From: Clostridioides sp. ES-S-0054-01 | GTDB lineage: Bacteria; Bacillota; Clostridia; Peptostreptococcales; Peptostreptococcaceae | Assembly: GCA_021561035.1 (NCBI GenBank) | Contig: CP067346.1 | Span: 279,001-343,000, forward strand | Length of the DNA: 64,000 nt | Direction: 5' to 3' | Program-made: the position numbers and the translations under genes | Part shown: one piece after another, positions 18,717 through 27,274 of the stretch | Layout: the number at the start of each line of letters is the position of its first letter | Numbering within the stretch: position 1 is the stretch's first letter | The notes under the pieces: model-generated | Seen by the model: the letters and a program-made list of their open reading frames with translations, nothing else | Told to the model about the DNA's origin: nothing | Database searches by the model: none

Positions 18717-18742
18717 AGTTATAGATTAACTTGTCCGATAAT
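18714..18742 (+). promoter_or_regulatory. Sigma-D promoter of fliC
   Basis: TAAAGTTA (18714-18721), 13-base spacer, CCGATAAT (18735-18742). This is the best sigma-28-type promoter in the window. The transcript would start near 18749, leaving a leader of about 70 bases with the CsrA hairpin. Confidence 0.85.
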
Positions 18743-18780
18743 ATAAATGAACAAGTAATATAAAAAGTTAAGAGTAGAAA

Positions 18781-18809
18781 TGACAAGGATGTCAACTATA
18801 CTAAGGAGG
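18781..18809 (+). promoter_or_regulatory. CsrA-binding hairpin and ribosome site in the fliC leader
   Basis: TGACA-AGGA-TGTCA (18781-18794) is a 5-base-pair stem presenting AGGA in the loop. Ten of eleven bases match the high-affinity CsrA consensus core (UACARGGAUGU). A second GGA lies in the ribosome site AAGGAGG (18803-18809), 8 bases before the fliC ATG. The spacing would let one CsrA dimer bridge both and block translation. Confidence 0.8.
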
Positions 18810-18817
18810 GTAAAATA

Positions 18818-19690
18818 ATGAGAGTTAATACAAATGTAAGTGCTTTGATAGCAAATAACCAAATGGGAAGAAACGTAAGTGGACAAAGTAAGTCTATGGA
18901 AAAGTTATCTTCTGGTGTTAGAATTAAGAGAGCTGCTGATGATGCTGCTGGACTTGCAATATCTGAGAAAATGAGAGCTCAAATAAAAGGTTTAGACCAA
19001 GCGGGGAGAAACGTTCAAGATGGTATATCTGTTGTACAAACAGCAGAGGGTGCATTAGAAGAGACTGGAAACATATTACAAAGAATGAGAACTTTATCAT
19101 TACAAGCTGCAAATGAAGTTAATAAGGCAGAAGAAAGAGAAAAGATAGCTGATGAGTTAAAGCAGTTAAAAGACGAAATTGAAAGAATATCAAGTTCAAT
19201 AGAGTTCAATGGAAAGCAACTGCTTGACGGATCTTCTTCATCAATAAGATTACAAGTTGGAGCAAACTATGGAACTAATGTTTCAGGTACATCTAATAAT
19301 AACAATGAGATAACAATCGAGTTAGTAAATACTTCAGGTATAATGAGTGCAGCTGGGATAACTAGTGATTCAATAGGAAAGATGAATGCAGATGGAGCTT
19401 CTGGAACAAATGCATCTAAAGATATGGTATCTAGCTTAGACGCAGCTCTTAAGTCATTAAACTCATCAAGAGCAAAATTAGGAGCGCAACAAAATAGATT
19501 AGAATCAACACAAAATAACTTAAATAATACTCTAGAGAATGTTACAGCAGCTGAATCAAGAATAAGAGATACAGATGTTGCTTCAGAAATGGTTAACTTA
19601 TCTAAAATGAATATATTAGTTCAAGCATCACAATCAATGCTTGCTCAAGCTAATCAACAACCACAAGGAGTTTTACAATTATTAGGATAA
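18818..19690 (+). CDS. fliC: Flagellin FliC
   Basis: The filament subunit, 290 residues, secreted through the flagellar export gate. The conserved N-terminal D0/D1 part begins MRVNTNVSALIANNQMGRN, and the C-terminal part ends in MLAQANQQPQGVLQLLG. The variable middle is short, as in other C. difficile flagellins. L135-R144 (LLDGSSSSIR) occupies the place of LLDGSSTEIR, a glycosylated peptide reported for type B flagellin, and the central VSGTSNNNNE is also Ser/Thr/Asn rich. It is followed by the modification island, which presumably acts on it. Confidence 0.97.
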   Translation: MRVNTNVSALIANNQMGRNVSGQSKSMEKLSSGVRIKRAADDAAGLAISEKMRAQIKGLDQAGRNVQDGISVVQTAEGALEETGNILQRMRTLSLQAANEVNKAEEREKIADELKQLKDEIERISSSIEFNGKQLLDGSSSSIRLQVGANYGTNVSGTSNNNNEITIELVNTSGIMSAAGITSDSIGKMNADGASGTNASKDMVSSLDAALKSLNSSRAKLGAQQNRLESTQNNLNNTLENVTAAESRIRDTDVASEMVNLSKMNILVQASQSMLAQANQQPQGVLQLLG

Positions 19691-19710
19691 ATCTTATTAT
19701 TAATATTATG

Positions 19711-19737
19711 AAGAGTAAAGCATTGCTTTACTCTTTA
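19711..19737 (+). terminator. Hairpin after fliC, likely partial terminator
   Basis: AAGAGTAAAGC (19711-19721) pairs perfectly with GCTTTACTCTT (19725-19735) over a 3-base loop. The following T run is poor (TAATTTTT), so it may let part of transcription into the island. Confidence 0.7.
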
Positions 19738-19773
19738 ATTTTTCTAATAAATATGCATTGGAAGGAAAAATTT

Positions 19774-21912
19774 ATGTTATTAAGTATAGTAATGATGGTA
19801 AAAAATGAAGAAAAAATGTTAAATAAAACATTAGAAGCATTAAAACAACTAAGAGATTCCATAGATAGTGAACTTATAATAATGGATACTGGGTCAACTG
19901 ATAATACTGTTAAGATAGCCAAAGAACATACTGAGAAAGTTTATTTTCATAAATGGGATAATGATTTTTCTAGTATGAGAAATAAGGCGATTTCATATTC
20001 TAAAGGCCAATGGGTATTTATACTAGATGCTGATGAAGTATTAACAGATTGTACCAAAATGATAGAATTTTTTAATAGTGATTTGTGTAAGAAATTTAAG
20101 TCAGCATCAATACAGTTAAAAAATATCTATTCTTTAGAAAAAAGCTCTTATGGCTATTCTTCTGTATTAAGGTTATTTAGAAATGACAACTTTAAATTTG
20201 TAGGTAGAGTTCATGAACAACCATTATATAAAGATCCTGTATTTCATAATATTGCAGAGTTTGACCACTATGGATATATATTTGAAGATGAAGAATTTAG
20301 GATACAAAAAGTTAAAAGAAACGAAGAACTTCTATTACAACAGTTAGAAGAAGATAAAGATAATCCATATGTTAATTATCAACTTGGAAAGAATTTTATT
20401 ATATTAGAAAAATATCATGATGCACTATTTTATTTGGAAAGAAGTAACAATTTGTATAAAAGTTATGACTTTGTTCCAGGATATGTGCTTACTAGTTTAG
20501 CAAAAATATATTTATATTTAGGAAAACATAAAAAGTGTGAGAAATTATGTTTAAAGTATATAAATAAAGATATGAATAATATTGATATATATTATTATTT
20601 GGCACAAGCAGAAGTTAGTTTAGGGAAATATGAAAATAGTATAGATTCATATAAAAGATTTATTTATTTAGTTGATAATTATGAAGTAAGTACTCAAGCA
20701 AATAGTTTATTTTCAGATACTGATGCAGTAAGTTTTAAAGATATTGCAACTATTACATTAATAAAAATTTATTATAAGTTAGAAAAATATGATTTAGTAA
20801 TAAAAGAGTTTAAAAATATTGAGGATAAAAAGAAAATGAAAGATGTGTACTTTAGTCTTTTTATGTCCCTATATAAGCTTGATATATTTGAAAATATTCT
20901 TGATTACTATAATGATTTACCAATATCTCCAGTAGAAAAAAAATACTTTTATGAAAGTATAGAAATATTTATACAAAATATTCGAGAATGTGAAAAAAAT
21001 AGTATATATAAAATTTTGTGCTCAATGGATGGAAACTATGGGAGATTTAACAAAATAAGGTTAGATAGGAATCTATCTTTAGATGAATGCAAAAACATAC
21101 TTGAGAGTGAGAATACATTTATTTATGCTCCACTTATAATTATAGCTCATGAAAATGATATAAATTTGTTAGATATATTTTATAATATGGACTATGTTTG
21201 GATAGAGAGATATATGCAATATAGTGTTAATTATGATAAACGTTTCATATTGAAATTATATAAATATGTACTAAAACAACCAAATACTTTTGATATTAAT
21301 AAAATAAAAGTATATAGAGTATTTGTAAAGGTCGTTTTAGAAAATAATATTTTAGATGAAAAGAAATATAAAGAACTATTTTATATTTATATGATGTATT
21401 CTTATCAATATATAAAAAATATATACACTAACTTTAATAATTATGAGATAATAAAATATATAAATGGAGATGTTGAAAGATTTGTTTTAAAACTAAAAAT
21501 TTTACAAGATATAAAAAATGATAATAAAATAAGTTACATAGGAGATTTGAAACAGTTATTATATGAATATCCATACTGTAATAAAATAATTGAATTACTT
21601 ATAAAAGATTTTGAAAAGGAGCTCAACACAACAAAAGAATTTAATGTTTTAAAAAAAGATTTTCTTATAAATATAGAAAATATAATAAATTGTGGAGATA
21701 TAAAAAATGCAAAATCTATGATTGGTGAGTATTTAGAACTTTTTGATGAGGAGTCTGAAATTTTAAATATGAATGGAATAATTAATATGATGGAAGGCAA
21801 TTATGAAGAGGCAGATTTTATGTTTAAAAAAGCATATTCACTAAGCCTAGATAATGAGGACATCATATTTAACATTAAATATCTTAGAGAACTCAACTTA
21901 AACTATAAATAG
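19774..21912 (+). CDS. GT2 glycosyltransferase with TPR region, probable flagellin glycosyltransferase
   Basis: A large cytosolic enzyme of 712 residues. Its N-terminal GT-A domain (about 1-230) starts LSIVMMVKNEEKMLNKTLEALK and has GSTDNT and the metal-binding DADE (about residues 90-93). From about 230 to 370 lie TPR-like helical pairs; the rest is helical with no family I recognise. Position right after fliC matches the enzyme that adds the first sugar to flagellin Ser/Thr in other C. difficile strains, so that role is inferred. I chose ATG 19774 because GGAAGGA lies 8 bases upstream. An upstream in-frame ATG near 19708 lies at the fliC hairpin. Confidence 0.82.
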   Translation: MLLSIVMMVKNEEKMLNKTLEALKQLRDSIDSELIIMDTGSTDNTVKIAKEHTEKVYFHKWDNDFSSMRNKAISYSKGQWVFILDADEVLTDCTKMIEFFNSDLCKKFKSASIQLKNIYSLEKSSYGYSSVLRLFRNDNFKFVGRVHEQPLYKDPVFHNIAEFDHYGYIFEDEEFRIQKVKRNEELLLQQLEEDKDNPYVNYQLGKNFIILEKYHDALFYLERSNNLYKSYDFVPGYVLTSLAKIYLYLGKHKKCEKLCLKYINKDMNNIDIYYYLAQAEVSLGKYENSIDSYKRFIYLVDNYEVSTQANSLFSDTDAVSFKDIATITLIKIYYKLEKYDLVIKEFKNIEDKKKMKDVYFSLFMSLYKLDIFENILDYYNDLPISPVEKKYFYESIEIFIQNIRECEKNSIYKILCSMDGNYGRFNKIRLDRNLSLDECKNILESENTFIYAPLIIIAHENDINLLDIFYNMDYVWIERYMQYSVNYDKRFILKLYKYVLKQPNTFDINKIKVYRVFVKVVLENNILDEKKYKELFYIYMMYSYQYIKNIYTNFNNYEIIKYINGDVERFVLKLKILQDIKNDNKISYIGDLKQLLYEYPYCNKIIELLIKDFEKELNTTKEFNVLKKDFLINIENIINCGDIKNAKSMIGEYLELFDEESEILNMNGIINMMEGNYEEADFMFKKAYSLSLDNEDIIFNIKYLRELNLNYK

Positions 21913-22137
21913 ATTTTTTAATGATAAAAGTAAGATACCTTTAGTATACTATCAAGGCCTATGTAAGTTGAAAGATGTAATAAGTTATTGCTTAATCATA
22001 GACTCCTTATAAAGTAAAATATTATGGAGTATATGAATTATTAAAATATAGTTATGCTTATTAAGTAATATCTCATACTGTATGAAATATAATAAATAAC
22101 TATATTTAAGATAAAAGTAGTATAAGATTACAGTACT

Positions 22138-22167
22138 TTGAGGTAGTTAAATTAATTAAGTTATAAA
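22138..22167 (+). promoter_or_regulatory. Candidate sigma-A promoter before the second glycosyltransferase
   Basis: TTGAGG (22138-22143), 18-base spacer, TATAAA (22162-22167). Only a sequence match; in this AT-rich DNA such matches arise by chance. Confidence 0.3.
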
Positions 22168-22367
22168 TACTATATGGAGGCAAAGGTGGATATAATGGAT
22201 ATTTAGCAGATTTACGAAATGTGGATTCATTTAAGGGAAAGATAGAAATTATATCAAAACTATCTGCTTATGAATTGGAGCGTTTAAAATTAAATGCTAC
22301 AAAATCAGTGGATGATTTTTCTATTGAAAAAGTTATAGAGAGAATGAGATTAACCTTGGATACTTAA
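22167..22367 (+). pseudogene. C-terminal remnant, probably of a GT4-type glycosyltransferase
   Basis: An open frame without a start codon begins after a stop at 22164 and ends at TAA 22365. It encodes about 66 residues, including ELERLKLNATKSVDDFSIEKV near its end. This ending, alanine followed by FS-x-EKV about 10-15 residues before the terminus, is what many GT4 glycosyltransferases show. The upstream part contains stops in this frame. I read it as what is left of a deleted glycosyltransferase gene, with moderate certainty. Confidence 0.5.
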
Positions 22368-22394
22368 TTAATAATAAAAGTAGGTGTAAATAAT

Positions 22395-24854
22395 ATGATT
22401 ATAGATATAGTTCTATCATATGTAGAACATATTGGTAAGTTGGAAGAAAATATAGCTGTTCTAAGTAAAATTCTAACAAGTAGAGGTCATAAAACTCGTA
22501 TATTCTTGGAATCTGAAATAAAATATCTAGAATGGTCAAAGAACTTTCAAGAATGTCATTTTTTTTCTTCAGATAGACTTGGTGAATTTGAGAAAGCTTT
22601 AGAATATACAAAATTAGTTGATATTTTAGGGATACCAGATATTATACTTGCTACTGGAACAGCATTACAAAGTTTAATTTGTAGGTTAGCTATAATGCAC
22701 TTAGAGGAAGATAAACCTTCAATTATATCACTTATATATGATAAATCAGGACAATATGCTGATATAAAATATATAAAATACAGTGATGCTCATATTGCTA
22801 TATCAAATGATGTTAGAAGAGTAATAAATAGTATAGACAAAGATTCTCCTACATATTTTATTGAAAAGTTAACCGAGCTTGGTGAAGAAAGCAAGATTGA
22901 TAATTTTGAGAATATGTTTTTAAGGTATTATGGAACTCCAAATAAAATAATGAATAGTATAGAGGAGTATTTAATTTCTAATAATCTAGAAGAAGCTTTA
23001 AATGCTGTTTGTTTTTATGACAGTAGATTTTATAGAAATGTAGATTTTATTAATTTAAAATCTATTTTAGCTATACAAATGGAAGAGTATGAAATAGCTA
23101 TAAGGAATTTGGAACAAGCAGTAATATTACTAAAAGAAGAAAATTTAGATATATATTATAATTTAGCATATGCATATGAAAAAAATAAAGATTTTGATAA
23201 ATCTATAGATATGTACAAGCAGATAATGAAGAGTGTAGATGAAGATGAACAAGCACAGCTTTTTAATATACTTGAGGATATATATAAGAAAAGAGAATTA
23301 GAATTTGATAACTACTATAAGAATGAAAATTTAATATATAAAAATAAATATGGAACTACACTTATAGAAGATACTTTTTATAAGGATACACCAAATTACC
23401 CAGAAAATATATATGAAGGAAGAAATACTTTAAGTAAACTAATGACAGAAGAGTATCCATTAGTAAGTATTTATGTTTTGGCATATAACAATTTAGAGAA
23501 ATATACCAAAGGATGTATTGAAAGTATTTTAAGATACACAGAAGATATAAATTATGAACTAATACTAGTTGATAATGGATCAAGTGATGGAACATATGAA
23601 TATTTTAAATCAATAAAACATTCAAATAAAAAAATAATAAGAATAACTAAAAATCTTGGTGCAGCATATTCAGGTCCACTTATATTTAAAGAAGCTATGG
23701 GAAAATATTTAGTTGCTATTGCAAATGATATATTAGTTACAAAAAATTGGCTTTCAAATATGTTAAAATGTGCTGAATCTGATATTAGAATAGGAATGGT
23801 TAATCCAGTATTAGATTTTGTGAGCAATTTACAATCAATTGATTTAAAATATGATAATTTAGAAGATATGCAAAAAAAAGCAGAAAAGTATAACATATCA
23901 GATCCAACTAAGTGGCATGAAAGGCTAAGATTAATTACATTAGGAACTTTATTTAGAAAAGAATGTTTAGATATTATGGGTTATGTAGACTATGGATTTA
24001 TTCATCATTATACAGATGATGATTTAACATTTAGAGTAAGAAGAGCAGGTTATAAAGCAATACTTTGTAAAGATACATTTATAAGTCATAGAGGTGGAGA
24101 ATCAGATAAAGGTATAGAAGTTGAATTCAATGGAATATACAAAGGCAAAAACTTTTTTGAAGATAAATACTATGGAATAAGCACAGAAGATGCTTCAAAT
24201 TATGAACCAACTATGATCTCATTTATAGAAGCTGATAAATTAGATAACAAAATATATAATGTTTTAGGTATAGATACTCTTTGTGGAACTCCTATATTAG
24301 AAGTAAAGAACAAGTTAAGAGAAGGTAATATTTTCAAAACTAAACTATCTGCATTTTCTCAGGAAGCTAAATATTGGATAGATTTAAAAACTATATGTGA
24401 TGATGTAATAGTTGATAGAGTAGAATATATTGATGAATATTACGAAAATAAAAAATTTGATTATGTTATAGTTGGGAGAGAATTGAATTTATATAAAGAT
24501 CCATATAAATTATTATCTTCATTAAGTAAATTTATTGATGAAAACGGAAGTATAATCTTAAAGTTAAAAAATAATTATGATATAAAGTCGCTATTACATA
24601 TTTTAAATATTGAACTTGATTTTGAAAAACAAAATATACAAGCTATGGATTTGAACATCTTAAATAATAAATTAAAAGACATAGATTTATGTATAAAAAA
24701 TATAAAAGCAGAAATGCATTATATTGAAAAAGAAGGTATGGAGCTGATAGATTCGGTTTTAGAAAAGTTTAAAATACAAGAAGAAAATTTTAGTCAGATG
24801 TATATAAATAACTATGTAATGGAGTTAAAAAAATCTAAGCAGGTTCTGCAATAA
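22395..24854 (+). CDS. Multidomain glycosyltransferase: GT-B-like N-terminus, TPR, GT2 domain, methyltransferase-like C-terminus
   Basis: An 819-residue cytosolic protein. Residues 1-180 resemble the N-terminal half of a GT-B enzyme (HIGKLEENIAVLSKILTSRG, then a PDIILATGTALQS strand-loop). About 215-310 are TPR-like (two clear repeats: ..ILAIQMEEYEIAIRNLEQA.. and ..LAYAYEKNKDFDKSIDMYKQ..). About 355-590 form a complete GT2 domain with SIYVLAYNNLEKY, VDNGSSDGTYEY and a later HHYTDDDLTFRVRRAGY. The last 200 residues look like a methyltransferase fold with FDYVIVGRELNLYKDP but no clear AdoMet-binding glycine motif. It probably extends the flagellin glycan. Confidence 0.8.
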   Translation: MIIDIVLSYVEHIGKLEENIAVLSKILTSRGHKTRIFLESEIKYLEWSKNFQECHFFSSDRLGEFEKALEYTKLVDILGIPDIILATGTALQSLICRLAIMHLEEDKPSIISLIYDKSGQYADIKYIKYSDAHIAISNDVRRVINSIDKDSPTYFIEKLTELGEESKIDNFENMFLRYYGTPNKIMNSIEEYLISNNLEEALNAVCFYDSRFYRNVDFINLKSILAIQMEEYEIAIRNLEQAVILLKEENLDIYYNLAYAYEKNKDFDKSIDMYKQIMKSVDEDEQAQLFNILEDIYKKRELEFDNYYKNENLIYKNKYGTTLIEDTFYKDTPNYPENIYEGRNTLSKLMTEEYPLVSIYVLAYNNLEKYTKGCIESILRYTEDINYELILVDNGSSDGTYEYFKSIKHSNKKIIRITKNLGAAYSGPLIFKEAMGKYLVAIANDILVTKNWLSNMLKCAESDIRIGMVNPVLDFVSNLQSIDLKYDNLEDMQKKAEKYNISDPTKWHERLRLITLGTLFRKECLDIMGYVDYGFIHHYTDDDLTFRVRRAGYKAILCKDTFISHRGGESDKGIEVEFNGIYKGKNFFEDKYYGISTEDASNYEPTMISFIEADKLDNKIYNVLGIDTLCGTPILEVKNKLREGNIFKTKLSAFSQEAKYWIDLKTICDDVIVDRVEYIDEYYENKKFDYVIVGRELNLYKDPYKLLSSLSKFIDENGSIILKLKNNYDIKSLLHILNIELDFEKQNIQAMDLNILNNKLKDIDLCIKNIKAEMHYIEKEGMELIDSVLEKFKIQEENFSQMYINNYVMELKKSKQVLQ

Positions 24855-24941
24855 ATAGATTAGTTAGATATTTTATATTCTATTATAATTGAGTTTTAAT
24901 AATGAATTAAGAAAATATATAAACAAATGGAGGTATTATTT

Positions 24942-26057
24942 ATGAATAAAATACTAAAAGGTGAAGAATTTTCAACAGAATGGATAAAATTTATTGATTT
25001 AAATATAAATATGAATTATTTATGTAGTAAAAACATTGTTTTATTTGGTACTGGGTTTTATGGTAACATGGTTTTTAAATATTTAAAAAGTAAAGGTATT
25101 TCTGTATCTTACTATTGTGATAATGATGTAAATAAACAAGGAAAATATGTTGATGAAATCTTAGTAATCTCTCCAAATAAACTATATGAAATAAAAGAAA
25201 AAGTTATTTTTATTACAGCTAGACATTGCGTAAAAGAAATAAAAAAGCAGCTTGAAGATATGGATTTATATTCTATTTCATTTGATAATTTTATTTTAGG
25301 AGATAGATATGAAGAATATAAAAAAATATATGAAGAATATTTGGAAGATATAAAATCAAAAAAAACATATAAAAATATAATGAAGTGCATGGCTACTGGT
25401 GATACTAAATATTGTCAAGAAATTATGGAAAAGGATGCATTTTATTCATTACCAATATTTACTAATAATGTAAGTGATATTTTTGTAGATGCAGGTGCTT
25501 TTGTTGGAGATACTATTGAACAGTTTATTTGGAGTAATATTGGTCAATTTAAAAAGATATATGCATTTGAGCCAGGAGAGAGACAATTTAAAGCAATGAA
25601 ATTTAGAGTAGAAAGATTAATTCAAGAGTGGGGATTAGAAAATAACAAAATTGAATGTATAAATGCTGGATTAGGAGAGTTTAACAATAAAGTACAATAT
25701 CATATAAATGAAGACGTACCATCTAGTAATAATTTTTTACAAGCAAGTTCCAATAAAGTAGATAAAATGGTAGATGAAATAGTAGATGTTTATAGTTTAG
25801 ATAAATATTTGGATAAAGGAGAAGTAAACTTTATAAAAGCAGATATAGAAGGTTATGAATTAGAAATGTTAAAGGGAGGTGAATATATAATAAAACAATA
25901 TAAACCTAAATTAGCTATAAGTGTTTACCACAAACCAGATGATATTCTTGAAATAATTACATATTTGAAAAAAATAGTCCCTGAATATAAAATTGCTATC
26001 AGACAACATGCACCAACGTTAGTAGAGACTGTTTTATATTGTTGGATAGACAAATAA
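24942..26057 (+). CDS. FkbM-family methyltransferase with N-terminal Rossmann-like domain, first copy
   Basis: A 371-residue protein. N-terminal about 20-120: NIVLFGTGFYGNMVFKYLKSKG, a nucleotide-binding-like fold often fused to sugar-modifying enzymes. C-terminal about 175-370: FkbM-type AdoMet-dependent methyltransferase, with FVDAGAFVGDT (AdoMet loop), AFEPGERQF and FIKADIEGYELEMLKGG. FkbM enzymes methylate hydroxyl groups, commonly on sugars, so an O-methyl sugar in the glycan is likely. I chose ATG 24942 because GGAGG ends 8 bases upstream. It is 16 bases before a paralogue. Confidence 0.82.
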   Translation: MNKILKGEEFSTEWIKFIDLNINMNYLCSKNIVLFGTGFYGNMVFKYLKSKGISVSYYCDNDVNKQGKYVDEILVISPNKLYEIKEKVIFITARHCVKEIKKQLEDMDLYSISFDNFILGDRYEEYKKIYEEYLEDIKSKKTYKNIMKCMATGDTKYCQEIMEKDAFYSLPIFTNNVSDIFVDAGAFVGDTIEQFIWSNIGQFKKIYAFEPGERQFKAMKFRVERLIQEWGLENNKIECINAGLGEFNNKVQYHINEDVPSSNNFLQASSNKVDKMVDEIVDVYSLDKYLDKGEVNFIKADIEGYELEMLKGGEYIIKQYKPKLAISVYHKPDDILEIITYLKKIVPEYKIAIRQHAPTLVETVLYCWIDK

Positions 26058-26073
26058 TAAGAGGAGTATTTAT

Positions 26074-27258
26074 ATGTTAGATATTTTAGAAAATTTGAAT
26101 AATATAGATTTAATAGTTAATGAATTGTTAAATCATAAGCATTATAATAATGATTTAGAACATACCTTAAATAAAAGTGAGATTATATTATATGGGGCAG
26201 GGAATTTAGGCAATATGGCAAGTGAAGTATTAAGTAGCATAAATATTACACCAAGATATATTGTTGATAAAAATATTGATTTACATGGAAAGAAAATAAA
26301 TGGAATAAATATTATTAATCCAGATTATCTGAGTAGAGAAGATAAGGAAAATAGTATATTTGCTATATGTATTGTCAAGATTCAATATAATGAAATTAAA
26401 GAATATTTAGAAGAAATAGGATGTAAGAATATCTGTCACTTTTATGACATTACAGAAATGCTAAAAGATAAAGTGGGAGTTAGTAATGGATGGATTTTAG
26501 AAGACTTATCAGAAGTAGAAAAGAAGAAAATATCAAAAATTTATAACAAATTTGAAGATATCGAGTCAAAATTATATTATATACAATGGTTATGTTGGCG
26601 AATCTGTAAGAAAGAAATCAAATTTAAGAATTTAGATATAAATACAGAAAATAAGTTTTTTATAGATGAAATTATGAGTGTTTTGAATGAAAATGAAGTT
26701 TACATAGATTGTGGAGCTTATACGGGAAATACATTGAGTCAATTTATAGAAAAAGTAAATGGCAAATTTAATAAGATAATTGCTTTTGAACCAAATTTAG
26801 AAAGTTATCAAAATTTACAAGAAATAACTAGAGACCTTAATACTATTTATAATAATAAAATAAACATTTTTAAATATGGAGTTGGAGAAACAAAGTATAT
26901 TGGATTATTGAGAAATAATCTAGGATTAGCAAGTAAATTTGTTAATCTAGCAAGTGAAAATTTTCAAGAGGAAGTTGAGATTGTTAACTTAGATGAATTT
27001 CTAATAAATTTGGATCCTACATTTATAAAAGTACATGTAGAAGGAATGGAACTAGATGTTTTAAAAGGGAGCATGGAAATAATATGTAAAATGAGACCAA
27101 TACTAGTAATTACAACATATCATAATAGTGATGGTGTATATAAAATTCCAGATTTATTAATAAATAACTTAAATGACTATTCGTTTTATTTTAGATTACA
27201 TGGATACTGTGGTACACAAAGTGTATTATATGCTATCCCTAATGAAAGAAAAAAGTAA
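26074..27258 (+). CDS. FkbM-family methyltransferase with N-terminal Rossmann-like domain, second copy
   Basis: A 394-residue paralogue of the preceding gene with the same architecture. N-terminal EIILYGAGNLGNMASEVLSS, C-terminal FkbM domain with YIDCGAYTGNTLSQF, AFEPNLESYQN and FIKVHVEGMELDVLKG. In the last motif D/E-IEG is replaced by HVEG; the Glu-Gly is kept. The two copies have diverged widely, so they probably act on different positions or sugars. It ends 16 bases before the radical SAM gene; AAGGAGAAG for that gene overlaps its stop. Confidence 0.8.
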   Translation: MLDILENLNNIDLIVNELLNHKHYNNDLEHTLNKSEIILYGAGNLGNMASEVLSSINITPRYIVDKNIDLHGKKINGINIINPDYLSREDKENSIFAICIVKIQYNEIKEYLEEIGCKNICHFYDITEMLKDKVGVSNGWILEDLSEVEKKKISKIYNKFEDIESKLYYIQWLCWRICKKEIKFKNLDINTENKFFIDEIMSVLNENEVYIDCGAYTGNTLSQFIEKVNGKFNKIIAFEPNLESYQNLQEITRDLNTIYNNKINIFKYGVGETKYIGLLRNNLGLASKFVNLASENFQEEVEIVNLDEFLINLDPTFIKVHVEGMELDVLKGSMEIICKMRPILVITTYHNSDGVYKIPDLLINNLNDYSFYFRLHGYCGTQSVLYAIPNERKK

Positions 27259-27274
27259 AGGAGAAGTTTATAAA

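Larger units (their letters stand above)
21913..22394 (+). other. 480-base gap inside the glycan island with decayed coding sequence
   Basis: No intact gene. The first 220 bases are AT-rich without open frame or recognisable signal. A possible promoter lies at 22138-22167 and a C-terminal gene fragment at 22167-22367. The gap looks like the scar of a deletion between the two glycosyltransferase genes. Confidence 0.6.

Noticed and set aside
27173-27274. Longer reading frame for the first radical SAM protein, starting inside the FkbM gene
   Set aside because: It would overlap the FkbM end by 86 bases without a ribosome site. ATG 27275 has AAAGGAGAAG at proper distance and family length.
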